Shown here piece by piece: positions 9,277-18,876 of a stretch of DNA of 26,118 nt (the stretch's first letter is position 1; every line of letters begins with the position of its first letter). The DNA is from Gracilariopsis chorda (lineage: Eukaryota > Rhodophyta > Florideophyceae > Gracilariales > Gracilariaceae). The position numbers and the translations under genes were made by a program. Below the pieces are notes generated by a model that did no database searches, was not told the origin of the DNA, and saw only the letters and a list, made by a program, of their open reading frames with translations. The stretch covers positions 1 through 26,118 of the forward strand of contig NBIV01001116.1 in assembly GCA_003194525.1 (NCBI GenBank). Direction: 5' to 3'.

Positions 9277-9935
9277 ATGGATACATGTCTTAGTTTTGTA
9301 CATCCGTTGATGCTACATGTCACAAACGAAATCTGGCATCGCTTCACGCGAGAAGGCAGTGCACAGCAGGCACTAATTATTGCGTAATGTCCATCTGGCG
9401 GAAGCATTGAGCAAGAGGCTACAGAGCGCTTTGAAAGAATGCAATTTCTGTTTCGCTACATACGAAATGCTAGAGCAGAGTATCAAGTGGACCATGGTCG
9501 ACAATTTTATCTCTCAATTCGAACTGACGCCGTCCCAGCGTCGGATGTAGATGCCAAGAAGGGGATGCTACTTCTCTGACCAAAGTTAATTCTGAGAAAC
9601 TGACGATTAAACTCATTGACGGCGTGGGAGGATCCACTACTGAAACAGATTTCGGCGGCAATGCCCTTCATTTTTACATTGGAACAATCTCGGGGGCGTC
9701 ATACCCATTCCTGATATGATCGATTTTGAAAAGGAATTGAAGAGGATTGAAAAGCAGTTTCTCAATGTAAAAACTCCAACTGCCTAGGAAAGAGGATGAG
9801 TGCCACTGGGTTTGCAGAAAATGCACCTCCCACGGTTTGGCAAAGATTAGGACATCTGCTGATGAGTTGAATTCACAGCTCACAAGCCTGATAAAGAGAC
9901 TGGCAGAAATAGGGGAGTTGACAACCACTGAGTAA
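9277..9935 (+). pseudogene. Valyl-tRNA synthetase relic, C-terminal end only (unit A)
   Basis: Matches the end of bacterial/organelle-type ValRS in order: VHPLMLHVTNEIWHRF (anticodon-binding domain), ERMQFLFRYIRNARAEYQV (family RNIRAEM region), then PIPDMIDFEKELKRIEKQF (start of the C-terminal coiled coil), then ATGFAENAPPTV (family GFVENAP), then KRLAEIGELTTTE before TAA at 9933. Between these blocks the frame shifts at least three times, and a TAA interrupts the stretch before CPSGGSIEQEA. The catalytic core with HIGH and KMSKS motifs is not found upstream; that interval holds unrelated sequence. The full enzyme charges tRNA-Val and is about 900-1000 residues; this piece is about 215. A truncated, decayed relic. 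Confidence 0.85.
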
Positions 9936-10674
9936 AGATTCTTCCTTTCTCAACTTGGCTACGACGACGCCCTGATACAGTGAACTGTTGATTCCAGTAC
10001 TTGCGAACTACTTACACTCATCTGTTGTGCCCCTCTCTCCGTCTCGTTGACGGATCCATTTTGACCAACACGGGTCATCTTTGTACAACATGGTTTGCTA
10101 ATGGGCGCAGTACCTGACGTACCTACCGCCTCTCGTACGGCATGATTCAAGAATCGCTCAGCTGATCCACTCTTGTGCTCTTCGGTCGTAGTCCGGAGCT
10201 CTGTGTAGTATTGATTTCGGCTCTGTGCGATGGACAAACAACAAAACACGTGATGTCTCGTCAGTTTCCGCTTGAGGAAAAGCTACTGACAGCAAATTTC
10301 CATTCCTTTCTCAACAACGGTACGTTGCAGGGGTCCTGGCCAGATCAATGCCAGGTGCACTGAAATCAAACCCGTGAAGATCTAAGTGAACTTACCAGTA
10401 CCGCTTCCGCGCGAATGAATAATGAGAGTACAATCTTCGTCATCGCTGTTTGTCTTCGCGCACCTAAAAGTCAAGAATTTTGAAGAGGTATCTGCTGGTA
10501 GGAGAGCTTTGCTACTTGGCTCAGCTGTCTCCCTGCCATACGTCAGATCCCAGACAGACTTCACTACAGCACTGCCGAGTTTATTGGGTAGTCCTTTTTC
10601 CCTGGCCGAGTCGAATATTTCTAATGCCTTAGTTCAAGAGTCAGTCAAACGGTAACAACCGTTGCTGGACAAAA
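9936..10674. other. Spacer between ValRS and PGM2-like relics; no gene assigned
   Basis: Open frames of 60-96 codons occur on both strands. The plus-strand frame 10422-10655 includes GRRALLLGSAVSLPYV, resembling an N-terminal targeting stretch, but has no downstream partner and sits on the strand opposite the PGM2-like relic. Nothing here is firm. The stretch is seen once. Confidence 0.4.
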
Positions 10675-11967
10675 TTAATACCGCACTCCATAAGCAACTA
10701 TTAGGCGCTCGCCTATCGCATTCTTCTCTTCGTATATAATGACTATCAGCTGGGCCATCATGGCCGCAGCAAAACAGTCTTTATCACAAACGATGTTTCT
10801 TGTGATATTATAGCCGAATGCTTCTTCATTGGCCAAATTGGGCGTCTTTCTCTCTTCTTCAAGGTCCAAGGTTACCTTGTTGATCTACATGAATCCCGTG
10901 AATGCTTCCCTGAAGACGAAACCTTTTTTTTGCCCATACAGGCGAGAACATTGAAAGAAGCTGTTCTGGCGACGACAGCACATTGCGTAAGATCATCGTG
11001 TATGTGGTTGGTCAAGTAATCAGCCAGCAACAGTGCGATTTCATAACCAGTGAATATACACAGCGACCTATGGGCTGAAATTTCGGCAGCCCCTAGAGAC
11101 CGGCATCAGGATCATTCGCAACCACAATTGGAGCATTGCATCGTTTTGAAGTTTCAACGTCAAGGTCCAGAGCACCGTTTTCCTCTGGATTGGGAAACGG
11201 TAGCGTTGGAAAGGCTGGGTCTGGTTATATTGTTCCTCAACCGGTACGAACGTGGAAGTTGAAAGCGTCGAAAGATTTCGGCGATTAACGGGGTGCCGAC
11301 GCCGTGTCAAGCGGTTTATACCATGCGTGGAGGACTGACATCAAGCAGAAGCTTATATAAAGCAGCGGTAATCGCCGAAAAGTACTGTTCAGTAATTTGG
11401 TGATGGGGATCTGGTAGTGGTGGTAGATCATGGTCAGATATGGCGTACTTGTTTTACAAGGGCGTGAGCAGTGTTTGACAGGTTGCTCTACACATCAGGT
11501 CGAATTTGAATGCCGTCGCTCCAGAAAACTTTGAGCCAGTTGTCCTGTGACGGGTTATGACTGGCTGTAACGCACAAACTCAGCACAGCTTGAAGGCTTC
11601 GTACTGCCAAGGCGATAGATGGCGTGGGAAACGGTCTGGAGAAAAGCTGGTCTTGCGCTCCATGGATCCTAAAAACGTCTGCAATGAGCACCGCAAACTT
11701 TGTGGAATCCGTTTTGGTGTTATGACTGACGACAAAGACGCGCGAAATAGGATTGGAGATCCTTGCCAGCGCCTGCGCCGCAGAAAGGACTAGACAATTG
11801 AGACGGTCATATCCTGGCCCGACGGCTGCGTGTAAGCCCTCTGTACCGAATCGAAGACGGTGGGTTTGGTCGAGGGCGACAGGCAGACGGGATGGCTCCG
11901 CGGGGGAGCATAGGCAGTGGGAGAGCATTTAGTTCACTTGTTGACGTGTTGTCGGATCCGGATCCAT
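10675..11967 (-). pseudogene. PGM2-like phosphoglucomutase/phosphopentomutase relic
   Basis: Alpha-D-phosphohexomutase superfamily. Reading down the minus strand: AMDPDPTTRQQV near 11967; LRFGTEGLHAAVGPGYDRLN; SRPFPTPSIALAV; then the active-site serine loop VTASHNPSQDNWLKVFW near 11540. The first 146-codon stretch (11928-11488) is open. Next come HGVGTPLIAEIFRRF near 11300, PVEEQYN near 11240, ANDPDAG near 11100, GYEIALLLADYL near 11030, EEAFGYNITRNIVCDKD near 10820 and a C-terminal AMMAQLIVIIYEEKN before the stop at 10675. Damage: stops at the Tyr and Met positions of the family's YT-MHGVG motif, the third metal-binding Asp of DPDAD replaced by Gly, and frame shifts between blocks. It spans 1.3 kb where about 1.7 kb is usual. 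An intact enzyme would interconvert hexose or pentose 1- and phospho-isomers in the cytosol. This one is almost surely dead. Confidence 0.88.
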
Positions 11968-12606
11968 GGCGATTCGGTCGCGGCCCAGTGCGCATATTGC
12001 GGGAGGGACTAGGGTCGCTCTTGTGCCAGGGTGGCTACAGCGCATTGCAAGGGAGAGGGCGGTGGCACAGGCGGTTGTGAAGACGGCGGTAAGGAAGGCG
12101 GCGAGCGGGGAGTAGGACTCCGTCTGTGCCTCATCAGGCTGAGGGTGTGGCGAGGAATAGAGACACGGAGGTCATGAATTCAGATTTGCCTATGAAGCTC
12201 TGGGTAGGCAAAGTTGAAGACGGCGATGGTGATGCTGGCGCAGTGGACGGCGTGCTGCTGGTGAGCTGCGCGTCCGATGCATCTTCCAAGAGGATTCTTT
12301 TTGTTGAGCGTGACGTGCTGAGATTTTGTGGTGCAACCGCGCCCACCTGTCCACGTGGCGGGAAACGTGGTGCCATCGCAACGGTAGCCTGCATCGCACC
12401 TCAGGCCACGTCACACGCGCGTTGTATGGAAGAAGATACACAGCTGACGAGCGCGCTAGCACAGCAACCTCGTCCGCGCGACCCGCAACCGCTTTCTGGA
12501 ACTGACCTTCACTTCTGTTCTCGTCACTCTACAAGCGCACTCCCTTTTCCTTTTTTCTCCCTCCTGCCCCCCTCTCTCACACTAAACGCAACTTACCGTC
12601 GTCGCC
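11968..12606. promoter_or_regulatory. Divergent intergenic region with a pyrimidine-rich leader
   Basis: Lies between the minus-strand PGM2-like relic and the plus-strand gene at 12607. Just before the ATG at 12607 there is a long pyrimidine tract (12540-12585: CCCTTTTCCTTTTTTCTCCC and onward) followed by ACTAAACGCAACTTACC. This could be a pyrimidine-rich 5' leader or initiator, or a 3' splice region. A 184-codon frame (12126-12680) crosses it and is probably chance. Promoter function is inferred from position and composition only. Confidence 0.3.
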
Positions 12607-13790
12607 ATGTCCGACGCCGTCAATGTCGCTTTCGAGCGTTGCGAACATCTTCGTCAATAATGGGAAAATCTCAAATGTGACATGCTTGCTATAGACCCTT
12701 CAAATCCCAACGCCGCGCAAAGGAGGGACCGCCTTCGCAGCCAAATGGATCAAATCATGAATCAAATGACTTCAGTTCTCAATGAAACAAAACGACTCGT
12801 TCCTCCAAACCACGCTGAGCCACACGACGAGCCCATTGTTGAAGCGCGTCCGGTTCAGTATTCTGCTCATCACAAACATCATTCATCTTACATACGATTC
12901 TTCTGAAGGTTCAGATGATTCTCACTCTGATTATGTTGATACCGACCCGCCAAAACCACACTCGCCACAACCGCCTCCAAGACCGGTTGCACCCCCGCTT
13001 CGGACTTAATCCCGCCCACGTCCCCCATGACAAATATTGAGCTTTGCTCTCCCGAACATCAAAAGGTGGCCAGTGAAGCCATGCGAGCGTCTTTGGCAGC
13101 CTTTTTGCGGATCACAAAGGAATAACGTTACCGCCTCGTGCAACAGCAAATGGGCCTGAAACACGAATATCAACGTTTGAATCGAAAGCCAGACCGCGCT
13201 TCCGCGGATGAACAGCTTGAGATCGCCTCCAATCTTTCACTACTTTCACCCATTCTGGCAGATACTCCGAACATGCCCACACCACGTACTCGTACGAAGG
13301 AAGATCCGCATCGAAACTCTTTTGATAAGGGGCATGAAGTGTAGAGTCCCGCCCAACAACCGAAGGGAAAGGTCCCAGAGCCTGGTGCTCTATTGGTTTG
13401 TTCTCCCGTCACGGAATATGACAGTACTGGTCCAACCGGTAACTTGGAAGAAATGTTAGCGCATCTGCGATATATCAAACCCACCCATGCGAAGAGAAAG
13501 AAGGATTAGGTTGTCTTTGAGGCTGGTGTCGCTTCCTCCTTCAAGGCTTTTCGATACATCGTTTTTTATGTCGCAGCCGCTGCTTTCAGTTTCAGCGCGG
13601 CGAACTCTAAGAATGATTCGGAGTCTTCTCACGTTAAGTAAAAGGCAAGAACTGTACAGAGTACGTAGGATCTGTTCTCAGAAACTCATGTCCGTATTCA
13701 TGAACAGGTAAAAACATGGAAAGAACTACCGGACGAGCAGAACAAATGGCCGACGATGCAAATGATATGTTAGCCGCTGCTGACGCGCTA
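12607..13790 (+). pseudogene. Unrecognised coiled-coil and Pro/Asp-rich protein gene, interrupted by stops
   Basis: From ATG 12607 one phase reads like protein for over 1 kb despite stops: FERCEHLRQ-stop-WENLKCDMLAIDP, then a helical, Gln/Asn-rich stretch (RSQMDQIMNQMTSVLNETKR), then in another frame an acidic and proline-rich segment (GSDDSHSDYVDTDPPKPHSP), back in phase at MTNIELCSPEHQKVASEAM, LVQQQMGLKHEYQRLNRKP, GNLEEMLAHLRYIKPTHAKRKKD and SETHVRIHEQVKTWKELPDEQN. It then shifts to ADDANDMLAAADALNQRHK near 13790. The in-phase interruptions are at 12658, about 13123, 13342, 13507, 13639 and 13669, all TAA or TAG. A further stop lies at 12904, next to the frame shift. I do not recognise the family. 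It is seen once, so errors cannot be separated from lesions. Confidence 0.55.
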
Positions 13791-15129
13791 AATCAACGAC
13801 ATAAGGGTGGGTTCTTCTCATAGCTTTGAAGGGTTTTGAAGCTTTTGAGCACTTTGTTGTATTATAAGCCTGGTTTAATAACAGTTTGTTCTTGCACTCG
13901 ATCATCACTCTTACTACTAATGTATGATTTGGGGTATGTGAACAGATTTACGCACAGAGGGGCAGAAGTTGCAAATCCGATATCCTCATTGCAGCTCCAT
14001 GCCACGCTGCATTTTACTGAGAGCGGTAGCTGTCTCTTTCACGATTCGTAAAGGGAAAGGGGTGATCCTGCATTTCTGTCTTTCTACTTGGTGTATGCGT
14101 AGTATTGGAACCCGATCTTTTTGTAACCTGAAAAAGTACTGGGAGTCATTGAACGCACATTGCAAAAACGAGCAGCTGCGTATTGCTGTGGCAGAAGTTA
14201 TGTTAGACTCCTTAACCTCTCTCACGTTGTTTCTCAATTGCTTTCCACCGGTCCCATGCTTCTATCATATTTGTGCTAGACTTCACGTAAGATGTACAAC
14301 TTGTTCTTGCTGAACATGATGACAGCTACGGAGCAACAATTGTTTACGAAAGGCACCTGATCTCGCTAATGTACCAAAGCTGCAAAAATTTCCAAACTAC
14401 ATCGCCACTTTACACAAACCGCTGCACTAACTACAAGTTCTAACATAGTATGTTTCTATAGAAAGAACAAAAGTACGAGAAGAATTGAAGAGATTGATCA
14501 CGCCCAACAAAAATCTGTGCAGCCGAAGAGGGCATTGAGTCCCGAGGCTGAAAAAGAAAATATACACTGCACGGTATAATTACCGATTCGAACCCTCAAG
14601 TCGTTCCATAGATGAGTATGGATGAAACTTTTGTTCTGTTCTTGTTCCGGGTATGAAGTTGGTAAGATTAAGTGCAGGAGGGTTGAGTGGAGCGGAAACT
14701 GCGTAAACCTCGTCGTATGAGCATTGGGCGGGTCTGGAGAGTACGAAATTCCTAGTGTGAAGAATCTCATACCAGCTTGAGATGTTTGGGACGTAGTCCG
14801 ACTTAGAACGGCACTTGACTGACGCGATAACGAATTGACAGCTTGCCAGAACCGTAAAACGAGACGGCTTGAACAGAGGTCCAGCTGGAGCCAGCCTTCC
14901 ATGACAGGACGCCAAACCAAGGCGAAATCCATTGGAAAGTTGTATGAGCAACAGGCGAAATAGCATGCGGGATAGAAGATGTATTTGGAATCGCGAATGC
15001 TTAGGACCCATACGGGATAGAAGCAGCAAAATTTGATTCACAATTCTACGAACTTCATGACATATGACTCTGTTACTTTTGAGAGGATACATGTAATGAA
15101 GAGGTGGATGAATGAGTAGAAGAAAAGGG
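13791..15129. other. Spacer with unassigned open frames
   Basis: A plus-strand stretch near 13960-14320 has short protein-like pieces but the frames change constantly and no family emerges. On the minus strand a 203-codon frame (15191-14580) continues in the same phase as the RRM frame after its stop; it is basic and Leu/Ser-rich. A different minus frame here has low-complexity Ser/Pro/Ile text (FAIPNTSSIPHAISPVAHTT), which would suit the disordered tail of an hnRNP-like protein. Neither can be confirmed. Confidence 0.35.
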
Positions 15130-15599
15130 CAGTAGAGCAGCTGCTGCCTCGCGTCCAAGACGTGCGTCAAGCGCTTGTTTCGGCTCCGCACGCTTTACCT
15201 TGACGTGTTTATGCATGATTTCGTGTCTACATCCACCACTTTGTGGAATGTTAGTTCGGATGTAAACGTGATAAAGCCAAAGCCCCTCGAGTTATCAGTC
15301 TGATGGCCGTACATGACCTGACATTCTGCGATATCACCGAAAGCGAATAAAGTGGGCATGCAGATCGAAACGTCTGCTTCGCGACATGTGGTGGGTAAAC
15401 TACCGATGAAGAATTTCTTTGTGGCACGCCAGGCATTGCTACATGACGGAGGCACCCATTCCGAACGCGGCACAACTATCTTTGCCTCGAACACTCGGCC
15501 GTATAAGTCGGGAAATTCTGCGGCGACTCGCCCGGCAACAAGCTCATTGGCCGCAGTGGCCGTACCGAATTGACGAAATCTTTGGAATGGGATGGTCAC
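15130..15599 (-). pseudogene. hnRNP/Musashi-like RRM RNA-binding protein relic
   Basis: The open frame 15599-15195 (134 codons) begins with the end of one RRM (FGTATAANEL, then GRVFEAKIVVPRSE), a short linker, then a nearly full second RRM: RNP2 as KKFFIGSLPTT, then FGDIAECQVMYGHQTD and RNP1 as SRGFGFITF. The last strand, HVKVKRAEPKQALDARLG, lies in another frame at about 15205-15150, so there is a frame break after KVVD. The first RRM lacks its start: upstream sequence is unrelated and belongs to the Mtr4 relic side. Two-RRM proteins of this type bind mRNA in nucleus or cytoplasm. This is a 5'-truncated, frame-broken remnant, and its ATG at 15599 is probably fortuitous. Confidence 0.85.
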
Positions 15600-15889
15600 G
15601 CGACAGCTGGTTCGCGCACTTCAAACAGGAACAATCTCTATTGCTGGATATAAAGCGCTGTACATAATCATTAGTTCAGCGAAAAAAGGTGCACGTAAAT
15701 TCATTTTCTCGAAACAATATATTACAGGCAGCGACGCATGTTTGCATGTATTACACGTTTGGGTCCCGTCACAATGTATGGGACACGATCCATTGTCCTC
15801 AATGATAGCTTTGCTGCCCGGCTTGCACCTCACCTGTACACTACAGTACCACTTCAGCAATGGTCTCTTCTTCCAACCTTGGAGAATGC
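15600..15889. other. Junction between RRM and Mtr4 relics
   Basis: Both neighbours are on the minus strand and both lose family similarity here: Mtr4 after its motif VI block (RADRRGID) and the RRM protein before its first RRM's final strands. Frames in between (for example 15935-15621 minus and 15738-15971 plus) show no known motif. It may represent a deletion or rearrangement junction with filler sequence. Confidence 0.45.
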
Positions 15890-17085
15890 AGTGCTGATTC
15901 CTCTTTATCAATACCTCGACGATCGGCCCGGCCACTCATTTGCATCTATTCGCCTCCGGCAGGCTTTCTGAACTGTAACCCGTCAAGCGGCCTGATACTG
16001 GTAAACAGCACTGTTTTGGCTGGCACGTTTAGTCCCATCTCAAAAGTCTCTGTCGCGAAAAGACATTTCAATAGCCCTTACTGAAATAGATTTCAAGAAC
16101 CTCATTTACAACGGGAAGGGGTCCTGAATGATGGATGTCAATTTCGAGATCCAGCAGTTGGAAAATGGGTGTTGGTCTGGAGCAAATCCTGATCCTCGTC
16201 GTTCAGAGATGCTACCGCATTTTGAGATACTCGCGCTATGTTCGTTCGATATTCAAATGGCCAATCTATTCCGAGTATTCACGTGCGTTTGGAATCGTAG
16301 CGCTCAGGAGTACAAATCTGACAGTTTGCGGAACAAGGATGATTGATTCCTCCCACATGACCCCTCTTTCTTTGTCCCGCATATAGTGAACTGCATCAAA
16401 AATAACTCAAGAGACCTCACGTACAACTTAAATTCCTCTGTAGAGCATGCTTCTGAGAGTTTTGGTAGTCATTACACGACAAGAGGTATTCTTGTTATCG
16501 TTGCATCCCCGGTCATCAGTCTAACATCACTAAATTCTGCTTCAAGTTCTCGATATTTCTGATTGCTGAGGGCTTTGATCGGCGACGTATACCTTACCCT
16601 TTAGTTGTCTCTTCGTGCCATCGTATTCCGTTATCGCTGTCTTCAATGCGTTCGTGTGTGCTGCAACCAGAACGCTCTCGTTCCGCTCTACCCCTTTTAC
16701 AATTTCCCGCTCAAATGAATTCAATGAAAGGGAATACTGCTTCGCCGGTTTCTCTGGCATCTTAAGCTCAGAAATGTTGTATTCTTTTTTGCAGTCTCCG
16801 CGAAGGAAAAATGTCATGCTTACATGATGTTTTTAGCATTGGTGGAGATTGCACAAGCTTGTCGGGCAGAACAGACGATCCTGTTGTTCCCGTCGATTCC
16901 ACACGAAATGTTATACAACGTGGCATTGAACTAGTAGAGGGAAGTTTTGAAGACACCAATGCTGGCTCTTGTTCTTCACATGTGTGAACATCATTGCTCG
17001 AGTCCTTATCTGCAAGCCTTGGTTTCTTCGAAACAACATGGGGATTGGCCCCGTTTAAACCTGTGCTATCTCTCTTATTTGACAT
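15890..17085 (-). pseudogene. Mtr4-type exosome RNA helicase relic (unit B N-terminus plus distal part), 3'-truncated
   Basis: Same gene as at 1-628, here with its continuation. Reading down the minus strand from the ATG at 17085, the order is: N-terminus; altered Walker A (ALKTA); [11 protein letters not shown] near 16550; MTTKTLRSMLYRG near 16470; [15 protein letters not shown] near 16390 (family DE-I/V-H is now DAVH); [14 protein letters not shown] near 16300; IHHSGPLPVVNEVLEIYF near 16120; [16 protein letters not shown] near 16040; and QMSGRADRRGID near 15940. These are helicase motifs I to VI in correct order. Stops occur inside them, including TGA and TAG at two positions where the family has Trp. 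About 130 residues between the RPTP block and IHHSG are missing, and the arch and C-terminal domains are absent. The coding span is about 1.2 kb against roughly 3 kb for the family. A non-functional relic is the best reading; Ski2 is less likely because of the N-terminal match. Confidence 0.9.
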
Positions 17086-17218
17086 AATTGGGGCGAAAGA
17101 TGTGTTCTTAGGTTATCAATGGATGCCGATTGGACCACGCAAAGTAGTTCTCTTCCCAGAATTCTCATCTTGCTTCCCTATCGGCTGGCACCCGCTATAT
17201 GCTCTACGGGTAGTATAA

Positions 17219-18263
17219 ATTGAGGAGTAGGATTCGGCGGTGACCACGAGCGTGAGGTGGTTGGACCTCAAGCTATGTCGTAAAGTTAAGTTTGTTGAGC
17301 TTGTGCTCGTGCACTCCTCTCCTCTACAACTACTTGCAGTATGAGGAACTCTACGCTGTACGGAAAAGGGCCCCTACAGGATGCTAGGGACATAACAATA
17401 ACCTCCAGCTTCGCAAGAAAGTGCTCACAAAAGCAACGAGGAAGTGCCGCAACAATTGCAGGTTCAAACTTTTGGAACTTAGCAAGATCTGAACGTCTGT
17501 TCACATCAACCGCGGATCAACCCTGCGGCTGTAGCCCCACTGTCATATCTCCAGTGCTATTGCACTGCACAACAGTTGCAATGATTCAATTAAAAAAAAA
17601 AAGACAAAAAAACCTACGAGACAGGGGTGTAGAATTCTACGCATCTACCCGTGAATTGCTAGCTCCTTCTCATGACGCCGCCGGCGGCGTTTCTCAACTA
17701 CGTGTAGGGACCGATTTGTCGAGGCGACCACAGCATGATGCTCTAGTCGCCTGGAAAGTTTCGAAACGAAACGACCACTGAAGTGCTCTCGTTGCTCTCA
17801 TGGAAACATCGATATCAATGGTACCTTACATTTTTCACGATACTCATGCGATTTATTAAAAGGTTTCGGCCGTTATGCACCAAAGGGATAGATTTCTTCT
17901 CGAATGGGGCAGCAGAGATAAAGGTGTCACTCAGTGCGGAAGCTAGACGTCTATGCAAACATGATTATGATGATGATGGACTGCTCCTATCGTCGTCACA
18001 GTTTTAGATTTCTGCTTTGTTTGGGGTCTCGGGTCACTGCTATCATCTAGATTATCGTATTCTCCAGGTGGTCCTGCAAGCAGGTAGAGAAATGCGCGTG
18101 CCTCCGCGATCGCTTTCCATCTGAGCCGCTCACCGAAGCGCTATTTTCATTAAATCCCTCCCGTGATTAAATCCTACGCCTGTGTCGGTTGTACTCCATC
18201 TTCTGCGTGCGCAAGTCCATGCTGACGGCAATCGACGCACGGCACAGACCACTGCCGCATTGA
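17219..18263. other. No recognisable gene (unit B equivalent of 629-1798)
   Basis: Contains a plus-strand open frame of 146 codons (17341-17781), rich in Ser, Arg and Lys, with no domain I recognise and no start-site or splice support. A minus-strand frame (17286-17504) overlaps it. Nothing here is convincing as a gene. The ATG near 18221 opens a short frame that hits TGA at 18261 just before the preserved NDUFA13 frame. Confidence 0.45.
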
Positions 18264-18876
18264 GCCGTACGACAGGAGGTTGCTCCCAACGGCGGATATG
18301 CTCCTATCAACATTGCCAGAAATGTTCCCCGCTCAATCGGGCCTGCCGCCGGCCCACTCTTGTTCGGAACCGCGCTGATCATTTCATACAGCTTCTATTG
18401 CATTAGTACTTTTTACATTAAGCGAAGATGTGTGATTTCATGTGATTTCATCCGTCCAATAACACCTCCACATGTCTCAATCAATCTGACCCTGACTTGA
18501 CCAACCCTGCTCTCTATTCGTGCTCAATTTTGTTTGGTAGGGATTTGCAACAAGAGAAGAAGAACATTCTTTTAGCGATCATTCCGTTTTTACAAGCTAA
18601 GGATGAAGCTCGTTTTGTAGCAAAGGTAAGTGTCAATCCCTGATTTATATGCTCGTACCGCCTCATGAAATCAGAGCAAAGACACTTAAGGAGCTCGCAA
18701 TTCGTATCCAGTTCGTCCCTTCCTTGTGTTTCTTCTATTTGTAGACAGAACAATACAGCAAATGGGAAGCAAACGTAATGGCGGATATCCCTAGCTGGAA
18801 GGTAGGGAAAAAGGTGCAAAAGTTTAGGAGTTTCATGCCTCCAGTTAGAGGAGAAGATCCGGTTTCTTACGATTAA
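18264..18876 (+). CDS. NDUFA13: NADH:ubiquinone oxidoreductase subunit NDUFA13 (GRIM-19), unit B copy, start not identified
   Basis: A small membrane-anchored accessory subunit of mitochondrial complex I. Three exons join in one frame of 126 codons plus TAA: 18264-18427, 18541-18625 and 18745-18876. Exon 1 encodes PNGGYAPINIARNVPRS, the family's N-terminal block, then a hydrophobic segment (LLFGTALIISYSFY) that would be the membrane helix. Exon 2 encodes RDLQQEKKNILLAIIPFLQA. Exon 3 has MADIPSWKVGKKV and FMPPVRGE, the family's C-terminal signature. Intron 2 (18626-18744) is GTAAGT...TAG. The frame and family alignment put intron 1 at 18428-18540 as ATGTGT...TAG, so its donor is AT rather than GT. 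No in-frame ATG precedes exon 1, where a TGA lies at 18261. A further upstream exon joined at ACAG|GAG (18275) is possible. It is either a working gene with an unusual intron or a recent relic. Confidence 0.8.

Larger units (their letters stand above)
1..16456. repeat. First full period of a ~16.5-kb direct tandem repeat (unit A)
   Basis: The first bases of the window reappear at 16457 and the match continues in order and orientation to the window end. One period is therefore 16456 bases here, measured from an arbitrary phase. Bases 9344-16456 are seen only once because the window stops inside the second unit. The boundary is not a biological edge: the minus-strand Mtr4 relic reads continuously across 16456/16457. 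No terminal inverted repeats, LTRs or target-site duplications were seen at that point. A tandem array and a circular molecule assembled past its own start both fit. Confidence 0.97.

Noticed and set aside
10422..10655. Possible plastid lumen-targeted protein (GRRALLLGSAVSLPYV)
   Set aside because: Only a short frame with no mature domain after it and no splice evidence.
12126..12680. 184-codon plus-strand frame
   Set aside because: It crosses a pyrimidine-rich leader and overlaps the more protein-like frame from 12607; no motif recognised.
14575..14600. GGTTCGAATC on the minus strand resembling a tRNA B box
   Set aside because: No A box, acceptor stem pairing or anticodon arm at the right distance could be found.
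14580..15191. 203-codon minus-strand frame as an independent gene
   Set aside because: It follows the RRM frame's stop in the same phase while the conserved RRM ending is in another frame; Leu/Ser/Arg-rich without a domain, so likely a shadow of the RRM gene's tail.
1..16456. Polinton/Maverick, giant-virus or LTR element as the source of the unit
   Set aside because: No polymerase, integrase, capsid, packaging ATPase or reverse transcriptase motifs were seen; the identifiable genes are cellular housekeeping genes.
16440..16470. Terminal repeats or target-site duplication at the unit boundary
   Set aside because: The boundary is only where the window happens to start; the Mtr4 relic is continuous across it and no repeat structure is present there.
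15890..17085. Alternative genetic code (TGA or TAG as Trp) explaining stops in the helicase
   Set aside because: TGA and TAG both occur at Trp positions, another stop is TAA at an acidic position, and catalytic residues and a whole segment are lost as well; decay is simpler.
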